Notes: generated by a model not told the origin, from the sequence alone. A stretch of DNA of 64,000 nucleotides from CAYPHY01 sp964410625 (GCA_964410625.1 CAYPHY010000011.1:1-64000); one strand, 5' to 3'. Shown: positions 26,299 through 35,473, numbered from the stretch's first letter. Made by a program: numbers and translations.

Positions 26299-27261
26299 AT
26301 GGACAAACCAACCTTACTTGAGTGGTATAAGCAAATGGTGCTTATCCGCCGCTTTGAACAAAAAAGTGCCGAACTTTACCAACTGGGTAAAATCGGCGGC
26401 TTTCTACACTTATATATCGGGCAAGAAGCCGTCGCTGTTGGCTCCATTGCCGCCCGCCGCCCGGAGAAAGACCATGTGATCACTGCCTATCGTGATCACG
26501 CCCACGCCCTGACAGTTGGCTCTGATCCAAAGGCATTGATGGCCGAGTTATTAGGCAAGGCAACAGGTATCAGCAAGGGCAAAGGTGGCTCCATGCACTT
26601 CGCCGATGTCTCGCGCAACTATTGGGGCGGCTATGCCGTTGTGGGCGGTCACATTCCGCTGGGAACGGGGATCGCGCTGGCCGAGCAATATAAGGAAACC
26701 GGTGGGCTTGTGCTGTGCTATATGGGCGACGGCGCAACCAACATCGGCTACTTCCACGAATCGCTCAACCTCGCCGGTGTGTGGGATTTGCCAATCATCT
26801 ACATCGTCGAAAACAATGAATATGGTATGGGAACCTCGGTCAAACGCGCCTCGGCCGTTCCCGATATGGTCAGCAAGGCGGCCGCCTACGGAATGCCCGC
26901 CTCACAAGTTGATGGTATGGACGCCATCAAAGTCTATGAGGCCACCAAGCAAGCAATTGATGCGGTTGTCAATGGCGAAGGGCCACAATTCCTGGAAATG
27001 ATCACCTATCGCTATGAAGGGCATAGCATGGGCGACCCCCTGCGCTACCGCACGAAGGATGAGGTCGAAAAGTGGCGTGAGAATGACCCCATCGGCATCC
27101 TCGAACGCCATCTGACCAAAGAAGAGGGCGCGACCCAGGAAGAGTTGGAAGCGATTGATGAAGAAGTGGAACAGATCATTGACGAGGCCGTCACCTTTGC
27201 CGAAGAATCACCACTTCCCGCGCCTGAGGACCTGTTTAAAGATATTTACGTTGAAGAATAA
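26299..27261 (+). CDS. pdhA: pyruvate dehydrogenase E1 component alpha subunit
   Basis: Decarboxylates pyruvate with thiamine diphosphate and transfers the acetyl group to E2. 320 aa. Thiamine-binding motif GDGATNIGYFHESLNLAG to IVENNEYGMG spans about residues 144-180. YRDHAHAL and YRYEGHSMGDP (phosphorylation-loop equivalent) are also typical of E1alpha. ATG 26299 follows ACAGGAG by six bases and is preferred to the out-of-frame ATG at 26295. First gene of pdhABC. The 2-oxo acid could also be branched-chain, but linkage to a pdh-like E2 favours pyruvate or acetoin. Confidence 0.88.
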   Translation: MDKPTLLEWYKQMVLIRRFEQKSAELYQLGKIGGFLHLYIGQEAVAVGSIAARRPEKDHVITAYRDHAHALTVGSDPKALMAELLGKATGISKGKGGSMHFADVSRNYWGGYAVVGGHIPLGTGIALAEQYKETGGLVLCYMGDGATNIGYFHESLNLAGVWDLPIIYIVENNEYGMGTSVKRASAVPDMVSKAAAYGMPASQVDGMDAIKVYEATKQAIDAVVNGEGPQFLEMITYRYEGHSMGDPLRYRTKDEVEKWRENDPIGILERHLTKEEGATQEELEAIDEEVEQIIDEAVTFAEESPLPAPEDLFKDIYVEE

Positions 27262-27271
27262 AAAGTAATCG

Positions 27272-27420
27272 GTAGGCAGTAAACGGTTCTGTCTATTAGA
27301 TAATAGACAGGATTGACAAGATTGACAGGACGAGGCTTTATTTTGTTATCCCTGTAAATCCTGCCTAAAGCGTTATTCCTGACAATCTCTACTGAACCGA
27401 TCACCAATAACCGATTACGG
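27272..27420. repeat. nested word hairpin, family A, with central perfect palindrome
   Basis: Outer AATCGGTAGGCAGTAA words pair with ACCGATTACGG words near 27410. Inside, CTGTCTATTA and TAATAGACAG form a perfect 10-bp stem around GA. Located between pdhA and pdhB within the operon. Confidence 0.7.
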
Positions 27421-27447
27421 CTCACTGACCCACGAGGAGAAATACGA

Positions 27448-28419
27448 ATGGCACTGATTACAATGCGACAGGCGATTACCGATGCCTTACGCGAAGAGAT
27501 GAACCGTGACGAAACGGTCTTTATCATGGGTGAGGAAGTAGGCGTCTGGGGTGGAACCTATGCCGTCACCCGTGGTTTCTACGATGAATTTGGCCCCAAA
27601 CGAATCCGCGACACTCCTATTTCAGAAATGGCGATCGGCGGCGCGGCCGCCGGGGCAGCCATGAACGGCCTCCGCCCGGTGGCTGAATTTATGACGATCA
27701 ACTTTGCCTTCCTCGCGCTGGATGCCATCGTCAACCATGCCGCCAAAGTCCACTACATGTTCGGCGGCCAGATGAAATGCCCCGTAGTCTACCGTGCGCC
27801 TGGAGGCGGCGGCCGACAACTCGCCGCCACCCACAGCCACACCCCCGACGTCATCTTCGCCCACTTCCCAGGGCTGACCGTCCTCTCCCCCAGCACGCCC
27901 TATGACGCCAAGGGACTGTTAAAGGCCGCGATTCGCTCCGACAACCCCGTCCTTTTTGTTGAACACCATACTTTGTACCAGATTCGTGGTGAAGTCCCCG
28001 AAGAGGATTATACAGTCCCCATCGGCGTCTCAGAAGTTAAGCGCGAAGGCAGTGATGTTACCCTGGTTGCCTATGCTCAAGGGTTGCAGGTAGCGATGGA
28101 AGCGGCCGAAGCCCTCGCCAAAGAGGGGGTTGAAGCGGAAGTCGTAGACCTACGGACGTTGCAGCCATTGGATATGGAGCCGGTCATCGCCTCTTTCAAG
28201 AAAACGTTCAAGGCTGTTATCGTCGAAGAAGGGTATGGGACCTATGGGATTGGTGCGGAAATTGCAGCCCGGTTGCAAGAACACGCTTTCGACTACATGG
28301 ATGCGCCAATCAAGCGTGTTGCCCAACTGCAAGCGCCGTTGCCCTACTCACGCGAATTGGAACAATCAGCTTTGATCAACAAGGATCGCGTCATTTCCGC
28401 CGTCAAGGAGATACTCTAA
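27448..28419 (+). CDS. pdhB: pyruvate dehydrogenase E1 component beta subunit
   Basis: Partner of E1alpha in the alpha2beta2 decarboxylase. 323 aa. ITMRQAITDALREEMNRDETVFIMGEEVG, RIRDTPISEMAIGGAAAGAAMNGLRPV and the C-terminal transketolase domain (VVDLRTLQPLDMEPV, VIVEEGYGTYGIGAEI) are the E1beta signature. GAGGAG at 27433-27438 lies nine bases before ATG 27448. The stop directly abuts the ATG of the E2 gene, so the two are coupled. Confidence 0.92.
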   Translation: MALITMRQAITDALREEMNRDETVFIMGEEVGVWGGTYAVTRGFYDEFGPKRIRDTPISEMAIGGAAAGAAMNGLRPVAEFMTINFAFLALDAIVNHAAKVHYMFGGQMKCPVVYRAPGGGGRQLAATHSHTPDVIFAHFPGLTVLSPSTPYDAKGLLKAAIRSDNPVLFVEHHTLYQIRGEVPEEDYTVPIGVSEVKREGSDVTLVAYAQGLQVAMEAAEALAKEGVEAEVVDLRTLQPLDMEPVIASFKKTFKAVIVEEGYGTYGIGAEIAARLQEHAFDYMDAPIKRVAQLQAPLPYSRELEQSALINKDRVISAVKEIL

Positions 28420-29778
28420 ATGGCCGAATATATTGTCATGCCCAAGCTCGGCTTCGACATGCGCGAAGGCGTGCTAAATAATTGGCTTAAGGAAGTAGGC
28501 GATACCGTCACAAAAGGGGAAGTCATCGCCGAAATCGAATCAGACAAAGCGACCCTGGAACTGGAATCTCAGGTAGCCGGGACCATTCTCAAACTTCTCG
28601 AAGAACCGGGGGCCATTGTCCCCATTGGGGCAAATCTGGCTATCGTCGGTGAAGAGGGCGAAGACATCTCGAGTATGGATGGGGGCGCTGCGGCGGCCAG
28701 CGAAAATGGCCAATCGGCCGAAGCAAAGGAAGCACCAGCCGAAGCCCAATCTCAGGCGGAAACACCGGCACAGGCAACTACCAGCCCAGCCGCTGAATCA
28801 CAACCAGTAGCGCGAGGGACTGTGGAAGCAGAAGGACAGGCACAGCCCGAACCCTCGGCCGCTGCTGAACCCTCGACTGAGTTCCCCGATGGCGTGAAGG
28901 CAACCCCCGTTGCCCGGCGCATTGCCCAAGAGCATGACATTGATTTGCTGCAAGTGAAAGGCAGCGGCCCCGACGGCCGCATCCGCAAAGCGGACGTGGA
29001 AGCCTATCTTGCCGCCCCACCCCCAACACCAGCCAGAGAAGCGGAAGCAGCGGCCGCTCCCGCCCCTGCCCCAACCATGCCCACCGCTGGCCCCGACTCC
29101 ACCGAGGTGGAGACCACGCGCTTGCGTCGCGCCATCGCCCGCCGTATGACGGAAAGCAAGACGACCATCCCGCACTTCTATGTGACAACGGAGATTGACA
29201 TGGCGGCCGTCTTAGAGCTACGCAAGCAGATCAACGCCAACCTGCCCGACGAAAGCAAGGTGACGATCAACGATCTGATCGTCAAGGGTGCGGCGCTCGC
29301 CCTGCGTGAATTCCCCAACCTCAACGCCTCCTTTGCCGGAGACAAGCTCATCCGCCATAACCGGATCAACATTGGCTCGGCCGTTGCCGTCGAAGGCGGC
29401 TTGCTGACAGTGGTGCAAAAAGACACCGACAGCTCGACCATCTCCAAAATCGCCGCCGATCACAAAGCGATGATCCAACGCGCCCGCGAAGGTAAGGTGA
29501 AGCCCGAAGACGTCGAGGGCAGCACCTTCACTGTCAGCAACCTCGGTGCATTTGACGTTGACCACTTCATCGCCATCATCAATCCGCCCGAAGCGGCGAT
29601 CCTCGCCGTTGGCACCGCCAGCCAGGTCCCAGTGGTTGTTGATGGCGAGATCAAGATTGGGACGCGGATGAAGGCGACGATTTCGGCCGATCATCGCGTC
29701 ACGGATGGAGCAGAGGCCGCCCGCTACATGCAAACCTTCAAGGGGATCATGGAACAACCTATGCGCCTGCTGATTTAA
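28420..29778 (+). CDS. pdhC: dihydrolipoyl acetyltransferase (E2) of pyruvate dehydrogenase
   Basis: Core of the complex; moves the acetyl group from lipoyl-lysine to CoA. 452 aa. One lipoyl domain (residues 1-78, EIESDKATLELES with the lipoylated Lys near 43), an Ala/Glu/Gln/Pro linker (80-150), an E1/E3-binding domain (about 153-190, ATPVARRIAQEHDIDL and GPDGRIRKADVEAYL), a second linker, and the catalytic domain with SADHRVTDGAEAARY near 424-430. No E3 (lipoamide dehydrogenase) follows; a strong terminator ends the operon, so E3 must be encoded elsewhere. Confidence 0.93.
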   Translation: MAEYIVMPKLGFDMREGVLNNWLKEVGDTVTKGEVIAEIESDKATLELESQVAGTILKLLEEPGAIVPIGANLAIVGEEGEDISSMDGGAAAASENGQSAEAKEAPAEAQSQAETPAQATTSPAAESQPVARGTVEAEGQAQPEPSAAAEPSTEFPDGVKATPVARRIAQEHDIDLLQVKGSGPDGRIRKADVEAYLAAPPPTPAREAEAAAAPAPAPTMPTAGPDSTEVETTRLRRAIARRMTESKTTIPHFYVTTEIDMAAVLELRKQINANLPDESKVTINDLIVKGAALALREFPNLNASFAGDKLIRHNRINIGSAVAVEGGLLTVVQKDTDSSTISKIAADHKAMIQRAREGKVKPEDVEGSTFTVSNLGAFDVDHFIAIINPPEAAILAVGTASQVPVVVDGEIKIGTRMKATISADHRVTDGAEAARYMQTFKGIMEQPMRLLI

Positions 29779-29856
29779 CTCTTGCAGAAACGGCCACAGT
29801 CAAACGACGACAAGCCGCTATAGAATTGCCGAACTGGCACTCCCCTCTTTTGTGGC

Positions 29857-29910
29857 GAAGGTCTTAGCCAACTGATAGTCTGTCTAATGGGCTAAGACCT
29901 TCTTTTCCCC
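29857..29910 (+). terminator. intrinsic terminator of the pdh operon
   Basis: Perfect 13-bp stem: GAAGGTCTTAGCC (29857-29869) with GGCTAAGACCTTC (29890-29902), 20-nt loop, then TTTTCCCC. Confidence 0.85.
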
Positions 29911-30121
29911 TCGCCTGCCCTTGTTTCAAAAAAATGCTATTTTCGTAACTTTTGTTATACTATGTTATGTTATGATGAGTTTTGTCAGTTCAGTATGCTT
30001 GAATTTGGCATGGGAGCCTAATAGAGCATGTGATACTACAAGCAGTTGGCTGCCATCGTAGCTTGAGCGATCTAAATCGCTTGAGCGTACCATAGTAGCT
30101 TAGTAGTTTGAGGTGGATTCG
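29911..30121 (+). promoter_or_regulatory. AT-rich promoter region of the response regulator gene
   Basis: Markedly AT-rich against its surroundings (TTGTTATACTATGTTATGTTATGA near 29952-29975 contains TATACT). It holds repeated ATGTTATG words and, at 30060-30085, GCTTGAGCG twice around AGCGAT-CTAA-ATCGCT, a candidate operator. No gene seen. Confidence 0.45.
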
Positions 30122-30829
30122 ATGTCCCTAATACTTGTGATTGACGATGACGATCTGGTTTCGCGAACGCTGCAACGGGCATTAAAGATGTATGACCACC
30201 AGGTGATGACCGCCAACAGCGGCATTGAAGGATTGCAGCTTGCCCGTCGCCATCGTCCCGATTTGTTCATCCTCGATATTATGATGCCTGGTGTAGACGG
30301 CTACCAGGTCTGTCGCCAGATTCGGGGCGATCCATTGCTACAAGATCTCCCCGTCCTCTTCCTGACTGCCAAAGCCAAAGATGAGGACAAGATCGAAGGT
30401 TTCCGCGCCGGAGGGGATGACTATCTGATCAAGCCGTTCAATATGCAAGAGCTAGAGCTAAGGGTGAAGGCGATCATGCGCCGCGTCAGCCCGGAAAAGC
30501 CCGAAGTGGAAGTGGTCAATGAAGTGGTGGTCGGCAATGTTACCCTCGATTGTCGCTCCTTCACGGTGACCACTCCATATGATACCGTCCTGCTGACCAA
30601 TGTGCAGTTCGATCTGCTCTACCATCTGATGAGCCATGCGGACCAGGTATTTAACAGCCAGCAGTTGCTACAGGATGTGTGGGACTATCCACGCGATACC
30701 GGCAGCCCGGAACTGGTTCGCGCCCACATTAAGAATCTGCGCGAAAAGATCGAACCCTCGCCGAGCAATCCGATTTATATTAAAACGATTCAGGGACACG
30801 GATATACATTTTCGTCTGAGGACACCTGA
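30122..30829 (+). CDS. OmpR-family response regulator
   Basis: 235 aa from ATG 30122, five bases after GAGGTGG; the upstream GTG at 30113 lies in that Shine-Dalgarno and is rejected. Receiver domain 1-120 with acidic pair DDDD at about 9-12, phospho-acceptor Asp52 (LFILDIMMPG) and Lys in DDYLIKPFN. Winged-helix DNA-binding domain at about 135-230 (LTNVQFDLLYHLM and PELVRAHIKNLREKIE...GHGYTF). A transcription factor, probably the output partner of the hybrid kinase encoded 83 bp downstream. Confidence 0.93.
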   Translation: MSLILVIDDDDLVSRTLQRALKMYDHQVMTANSGIEGLQLARRHRPDLFILDIMMPGVDGYQVCRQIRGDPLLQDLPVLFLTAKAKDEDKIEGFRAGGDDYLIKPFNMQELELRVKAIMRRVSPEKPEVEVVNEVVVGNVTLDCRSFTVTTPYDTVLLTNVQFDLLYHLMSHADQVFNSQQLLQDVWDYPRDTGSPELVRAHIKNLREKIEPSPSNPIYIKTIQGHGYTFSSEDT

Positions 30830-30831
30830 TA

Positions 30832-30898
30832 GGCAGTGTAGGCAGTAGACAGCAAGCAGTTAGCAGTCGTCAGACGGTATTGTCTACTGTCTACTAAG
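30832..30898. repeat. word hairpin, family A variant (GTAGGCAGTAGACAG)
   Basis: TAGGCAGTAGACAGCAAGCAG words on the left face GTCTACTGTCTACTAAG on the right, between the response regulator and the hybrid kinase. Confidence 0.65.
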
Positions 30899-30912
30899 CA
30901 ATAGGTAACCTT

Positions 30913-33102
30913 TTGGTCCAGGACATAGACGACCTGCTGGATGAATCAATCCAGACACTAAGCGAACCAACTAACGATTCGGTCAGGGGGCTGGTTCCGG
31001 CGACAGCCGGACTGGAACCAAACCGGGCTGTGCAAACACGGCCGACGCTCCCCTCGCTTCCCGGTCGCCTCACGCTGGAAGTCCCCACGACTTCACGCAT
31101 CCTGGTTGTTGATGACGAAACCGATGTAGCCGAATCACTGGCCGAATTTCTCCAGCGCAAAGAAGGGTATAAGATTGATGTCACTCATAGTGGCAAAGAG
31201 GCGATCCAATTTTTGGAACGCACCGTCGGCTCCTCTGTCGAAGTAGACCTGGTCTTGCTCGACATGCTGATGCCCGGACTATCGGGCCTGGAGGTCCTCG
31301 ACTGGATTCGCAAACATTCCCAGCTTGGCTATATGCGCGTGGTCATGCTGACAGCCACGGCCAACCCTGACCAAAAGGTGCAAGCCCTTTCAGCCGGGGC
31401 TGATGACTACATCACCAAGCCCTATAACCTCCAAGAGCTACTGGCCCGTGTCAAGACGATCCTACGCACCCAGCAGCTTGAAAAGCAGCTCCACCGCCAA
31501 AGCCAACAACTTGCCGCGCTCAACCACGAAAGCCAGGGGATTGCCGGGATGTTGGAAACGAACCGCATCGAATCCATGGCGGTGCGGGCGGTGTTGAATG
31601 TGCTGGAAACGGACCTGGCGGCATTGTTGATGCTGGAAGGCGGCCGTCTCCATTGCCACTATCTGCGCCACTACAAAGGCTCCATGCCCCCCCACATCTT
31701 CCCCGCCGTCGAGCGCGGACAGGGCATTTTGGGGCTGACCTGGAACGAGCAACGCCCCTTTGTGGTCAACGACGTGACGAAAAACGGCCGCTACGACAAC
31801 ACCATTGACTCACCGCTCAATTTCACGGTGCGCTCTATGATCACCGCCCCGCTGACCGTGCGCCGCAGTCCGGTCGGTGTGCTGGCCGCCTATAACAAGC
31901 GCGATGGGGTCTTTAGCGATTTTGATCTCGACCTCTTCGCCTCCCTGGCCAGCTCGATCAGTCAGGCGATTGAGAACTCCTGGCTGTTCCAGCGCATCCG
32001 CCATCGTCATCAAGAGCTACTAGAAGGGCGCAACACGCTCCAGGCACTCATTGACGGGATACCCAATCCGATTTACACCATCAACGACGATTGGGAGTTG
32101 GTGGCGATCAACAAAAGTAAGGCCGACCAGCTTTCCACCATTCCCACGGCGCTAACCGGCCACACCTGTTTCCGCGCTTTTTACGGCCGATCCTCGCCCT
32201 GCGACCATTGCACCGTTGCCCATACGTTGGCAAACAAAGAGGAACGCCACTGGCCTGTGCGCTGGGTAGGCGACGACCATTTGCCCCGCGAATGGGACGT
32301 CAGCGCCTATCCCATCCCCGGCAAACAAGCCAGTTCCGCCCGCGCCGTCATCGTCTGGCAAGACAAGACTGAAGAACGACGGCTCGAAAGCTCGTTAATG
32401 CAAGCCGGAAAACTGGCGGCCATCGGTCAATTAGCGGCCGGTGTCGCCCATGAGATCAATAATCCGCTGACGGCGATTAATGCCAACGCGGAGATGTTGA
32501 AGATGCTGATGCCCATTGAGGATGAGAACTACGAAGCAGTAGAACTCATCGCCCGTGCCGGTGATCGCGCGGCAAAAGTGGTTCGTGGCTTGCTCGACTT
32601 CGCTCGTCAGGAGCAGTACGATTTCGCCCTCGGCAATCTCAATCAATCAATTAAGGAGGCGCTGCAATTGGTCAATTACCAGTTACAGAGCGCCAGTATC
32701 GAAGTCACCACTGACTTCGACGAAACTTTGCCGGAAACTGTTTCCAGTTGGGAGCATTTGAAGAGTGTCTGGCTCAATCTGCTGCTCAATGCGCGTGATG
32801 CGGTGCAATCATTGCCCACCGATCGCCACATCGAATTGATCACCCGCTCCACTCCCGACCCCGACTACGTTCAAATCCACATCCGTGACAACGGCAAAGG
32901 GATGTCTGACGCCGAACGCGCCCACATTTTTGAACCATTTTATACAACCAAAGACCCAGGCAAAGGGACCGGACTAGGGTTGGCAACCTGCCACCGGATT
33001 ATTGAGCAGCACGGAGGTGTTATTGATGTGGTCAGCCAGCCCTTAGAGGGGACAAGCTTCATTGTCCGCCTCCCCATTCGCCCCCCACGCAGTAACCGGT
33101 AA
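30913..33102 (+). CDS. receiver-GAF-PAS-histidine kinase hybrid
   Basis: 729 aa, cytoplasmic. Receiver at about 58-180 with phospho-acceptor Asp117 (LVLLDMLMPG); GAF at about 215-365 (TDLAALLMLEGGRLHCHY); PAS at about 375-490, containing a SPCDHCTVAHTL pair of cysteines that could bind metal or haem; HisKA with LAAGVAHEINNPLTAI (His513); HATPase with NLLLNARDAVQS, DNGKGM and GTGLGLATCHRI. The NtrB/PAS-type kinase end suggests a soluble redox or metabolite sensor, an inference. The start is TTG 30913, the only start codon between an upstream in-frame stop and the receiver; AGGTAA precedes it. Confidence 0.88.
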   Translation: MVQDIDDLLDESIQTLSEPTNDSVRGLVPATAGLEPNRAVQTRPTLPSLPGRLTLEVPTTSRILVVDDETDVAESLAEFLQRKEGYKIDVTHSGKEAIQFLERTVGSSVEVDLVLLDMLMPGLSGLEVLDWIRKHSQLGYMRVVMLTATANPDQKVQALSAGADDYITKPYNLQELLARVKTILRTQQLEKQLHRQSQQLAALNHESQGIAGMLETNRIESMAVRAVLNVLETDLAALLMLEGGRLHCHYLRHYKGSMPPHIFPAVERGQGILGLTWNEQRPFVVNDVTKNGRYDNTIDSPLNFTVRSMITAPLTVRRSPVGVLAAYNKRDGVFSDFDLDLFASLASSISQAIENSWLFQRIRHRHQELLEGRNTLQALIDGIPNPIYTINDDWELVAINKSKADQLSTIPTALTGHTCFRAFYGRSSPCDHCTVAHTLANKEERHWPVRWVGDDHLPREWDVSAYPIPGKQASSARAVIVWQDKTEERRLESSLMQAGKLAAIGQLAAGVAHEINNPLTAINANAEMLKMLMPIEDENYEAVELIARAGDRAAKVVRGLLDFARQEQYDFALGNLNQSIKEALQLVNYQLQSASIEVTTDFDETLPETVSSWEHLKSVWLNLLLNARDAVQSLPTDRHIELITRSTPDPDYVQIHIRDNGKGMSDAERAHIFEPFYTTKDPGKGTGLGLATCHRIIEQHGGVIDVVSQPLEGTSFIVRLPIRPPRSNR

Positions 33103-33268
33103 ACAGTAAACGGCTAATATATAGTGGTGGGTTGGTGGATTGGTATATTGGTATATAGGTGTATTAACTTACTCTACTTGTCCATAACTCAACTACCAAT
33201 ACAATACACCATTACACCAATAGACAATTAAACCAATATACCAATATACCAATCTCCAATCTCTAATC
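33086..33268. repeat. long word hairpin, families A and D (GGTGTATTGGTATATTGG)
   Basis: GGTAAACAGTAAACGG then GGTGGATTGGTATATTGGTA words on the left face ACCAATACAATACACC and CCAATATACCAATATACC on the right, ending in a single-arm family B fragment. Lies between the hybrid kinase and the PucR-type gene. Confidence 0.75.
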
Positions 33269-33272
33269 CCCC

Positions 33273-34943
33273 ATGCACCCGGAAGCGGTCCCCAACGAAA
33301 TCAACACAATCAATATCGGCAATATTGTTCGCCTGGCACTGCCTATTCAAACCAACGTCCTCGGCGACGCCGCTCAGACGCGCCGCCGGGTAAACTGGGT
33401 AGCTATGCTGACCAGTTGGGATAATTTGGCCGAGCAGGTAAAGCCTAACGATCTCGTTCTCATCCCTCCCCATCTGATAGAAGCGTTGACACCGGACAAT
33501 GGGGTAGAGTTACTCACGCCTTTCGCCGAACTGCCCGTTGCCGGCATTGTTGCCTTCAGGGAGCTGGGGCCGAAATTTGGAGCAATCACCAGCACGCTCG
33601 ACCTGCCCTTGTTGTCCGTCCCGGCAACTACCTCCCCTCGCGATGTCCACCACGCCATCTCCTTACTCCTCGTAGACCGGCAATCGGCCACCAGCGAACG
33701 GGCGATGCAGCTCTATCGCCAACTATCGGCGATGTCTCGTGAAGGGCAGGGGTTGAACGCGATGACCGAGGTGATGAGCAAACTGACCGGCAACATCATC
33801 GTAGTACAAGACAAACGCATGGAGGTGCAGGCCATTAGCTGGCCGTCGAACACCACCGTAGACAAAGAGGCGCTAATCGAGGCCTTGCAAAATCGCGAAC
33901 AGCTTCCCCCTATTTTGCGTAATCGCAAAGCGGCCGCCAAAGCCCGCCAAAGCTATTGGCAACAACTGCTGCCCATCCAAAACATGGGGCGCAACATGGG
34001 ACGGCTGATCAGCCCGATCATCTCCGGCGACCGGGCGCGGGGCTATCTCTCCGTCGTCGCCCCGGCGGGAGAACTCGATTTGCTCGATACCCTGACAGTT
34101 GAGCACGGCGCGGCCGCTTGTGCGTTGGAAATGGCCAAGGCCAAAGCAGTCAGCGAGGTCAAAAAGTCGCTGCGTGGCGACTTCCTCGAAGGCTTGCTCG
34201 CCGGAACGCTACAACAAAAAGAGATTGACCGGCTGGAAAGCCGCCTCGACCACAACACCACGGAACCCCATGCGGTGGTGGTGTTGACCTGGGTAGGCCG
34301 TTCCACCCCCACGCTTCGCCGCCTGGAGACGCTCCTCCACTGGGTGCTAAACAACCACAACCGTCCCGCCCTCGTCCACATCTATGGCAACCAGCACATC
34401 GTCGTCTTTCAGGCACTGAGGAACGATTCCGACATGGACAGCGTAAAACAGCTAAACCGGCGAATCTTCGAGCAAGTGGAAAGCGAGTTCCCCGAAGCCA
34501 ACCTGATCGGCGGGCTGAGCGGCCCGGCCCACACGCTGGCTGACTGGCCGACTGTCTATACCGAAGCACTCCAGGCGATGCAGCTCGGCGTACGCCTGAA
34601 GCTGAATAAGCAAGTGGTCGAATTCGGCAGCCTCGGCGTCTATCGCTTGTTATATGAGCTAGAAGGCCAACCGGCCGTGCAAAAGTTCGCCGCCGAGATC
34701 ATGCAACCGCTCGCCAATTATGATAGCGAAAATCGCGGTAGCCTGGTTAAGACGGTGCAGGCTTACTTTGATCATCATGGCAACATCAGCCAGACGGCCG
34801 AGTCGCTCTTCGTCCACCGCAACACCCTCCTCTACCGCATGGAGCGCATCCAGGAGCTAACCGGCCTGAAACTCGACCAGGCTAACATGCGCCTCGCCCT
34901 CCACCTCGCGCTTAAACTCTGGCAGCTACGCTCAGATGAATGA
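33273..34943 (+). CDS. PucR-family transcriptional regulator
   Basis: 556 aa. The N-terminal 130 residues resemble the purine-catabolism regulator PucR sensory domain (IGNIVRLALPIQTNVLGDA and LIPPHLIEALTP), followed by a GAF/GGDEF-like middle region. The C-terminal HTH_30 domain (TVQAYFDHHGNISQTAESLFVHRNTLLYRMERIQELTGL) at about residues 488-530 is diagnostic. Such regulators control purine, amino-acid or CO-related catabolism; the target is not evident. The neighbour downstream is the ilv locus, but a hairpin at 35132-35173 and a separate leader lie between. Confidence 0.85.
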   Translation: MHPEAVPNEINTINIGNIVRLALPIQTNVLGDAAQTRRRVNWVAMLTSWDNLAEQVKPNDLVLIPPHLIEALTPDNGVELLTPFAELPVAGIVAFRELGPKFGAITSTLDLPLLSVPATTSPRDVHHAISLLLVDRQSATSERAMQLYRQLSAMSREGQGLNAMTEVMSKLTGNIIVVQDKRMEVQAISWPSNTTVDKEALIEALQNREQLPPILRNRKAAAKARQSYWQQLLPIQNMGRNMGRLISPIISGDRARGYLSVVAPAGELDLLDTLTVEHGAAACALEMAKAKAVSEVKKSLRGDFLEGLLAGTLQQKEIDRLESRLDHNTTEPHAVVVLTWVGRSTPTLRRLETLLHWVLNNHNRPALVHIYGNQHIVVFQALRNDSDMDSVKQLNRRIFEQVESEFPEANLIGGLSGPAHTLADWPTVYTEALQAMQLGVRLKLNKQVVEFGSLGVYRLLYELEGQPAVQKFAAEIMQPLANYDSENRGSLVKTVQAYFDHHGNISQTAESLFVHRNTLLYRMERIQELTGLKLDQANMRLALHLALKLWQLRSDE

Positions 34944-34945
34944 CA

Positions 34946-35010
34946 AGGTGAGAGGGTGGATGCTAGATCACCTTGTCACCCGGTCACCCTGTCATCCTCC
35001 ACCTTGTCAA
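34946..35010. repeat. word hairpin (AAGGTGAGAGGGTGGATG)
   Basis: CAAGGTGAGAGGGTGGATG pairs with CACCCTGTCATCCTCCACCTTG around CACCTTGTCACCCGG. Follows the pucR-type gene directly. Confidence 0.65.
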
Positions 35011-35131
35011 TTTTATACAACCAACAGCCCTCCCTGTTCTGTCAACTTACACGTAGATTTACATCACGCATCCGTCGTATACTCTCTTCAGGCTTGCGCT
35101 AGAGTGCGCGGTTCAGTGGGAAATAGTGGGT

Positions 35132-35173
35132 ACCGAAGGGAATGGCTGTCAACAAACGGCCGTTCCCTTTGGT
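35132..35173 (+). terminator. terminator-like hairpin upstream of the ilv leader
   Basis: 15-bp stem with two G-T pairs: 35132-35146 (ACCGAAGGGAATGGC) with 35159-35173 (GCCGTTCCCTTTGGT). Only CTTTCT follows. A TATACT at 35078-35083 could start a short RNA ending here. Confidence 0.55.
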
Positions 35174-35188
35174 CTTTCTAGTGGATAA

Positions 35189-35257
35189 CTACAACGGATA
35201 GGGAAAGAAACGGATAGTATATTCATCATCCATCCGCTTATTTCCTTATCCATTGTA
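35189..35257. repeat. word hairpin (CTACAACGGATAGGG)
   Basis: CTACAACGGATAGGGAAAG and AAACGGAT face ATCCGCTTATTTCC and TTATCCATTGTAG. Lies in the ilvB upstream region. Confidence 0.65.
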
Positions 35258-35333
35258 GTGTTTGTACAATTTCCACAAACAACCCCCTCAACCTTAGGAC
35301 AAAATTCACATAGCAAGCGACCGTCTCCCGCCT

Positions 35334-35339
35334 TATACT
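35334..35339 (+). promoter_or_regulatory. -10 box (TATACT) for the ilv leader transcript
   Basis: TATACT about 42 bases before the leader-peptide ATG; a similar TATACT context occurs at 35078-35083. No consensus -35 at 17 bp. Confidence 0.4.
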
Positions 35340-35380
35340 TTCTCTTGAAACGTGTTCGCACTGTAGAAACAAAACAAACC

Positions 35381-35473
35381 ATGTCTTCACTTTTCCTGTT
35401 CGTTATCCTTCTTAGCCTCGTCCTTATTAATAGCCATAAGGGCGCAATTGCTGTTGGGGCAAGCAGGAAGTAG
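35381..35473 (+). CDS. branched-chain amino acid leader peptide (ilv attenuator)
   Basis: 30-codon frame, ATG 35381 to TAG 35471-35473. Residues 4-16 read LFLFVILLSLVLI, so 10 of 13 codons specify Leu, Val or Ile, the three end products of the operon that follows. This is the composition of ilv and leu leader peptides. The stop lies 26 nt before a strong terminator (35500-35524). GTTGGG (35453-35458), within the last leader codons, can pair with CCCAAC (35505-35510) inside the terminator, and the earlier GGGCG (about 35440-35444) with CGCCC, giving plausible antiterminators when the ribosome stalls. Alternative: a hydrophobic membrane microprotein. No Shine-Dalgarno is visible. Confidence 0.7.
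   Translation: MSSLFLFVILLSLVLINSHKGAIAVGASRK

Noticed and set aside
35096..35176. T-box riboswitch ahead of the ilv locus
   Set aside because: GGGTACCG before a terminator-like stem is suggestive, but no specifier loop or stem I elements were found and the T-run is weak; the leader peptide model fits better.
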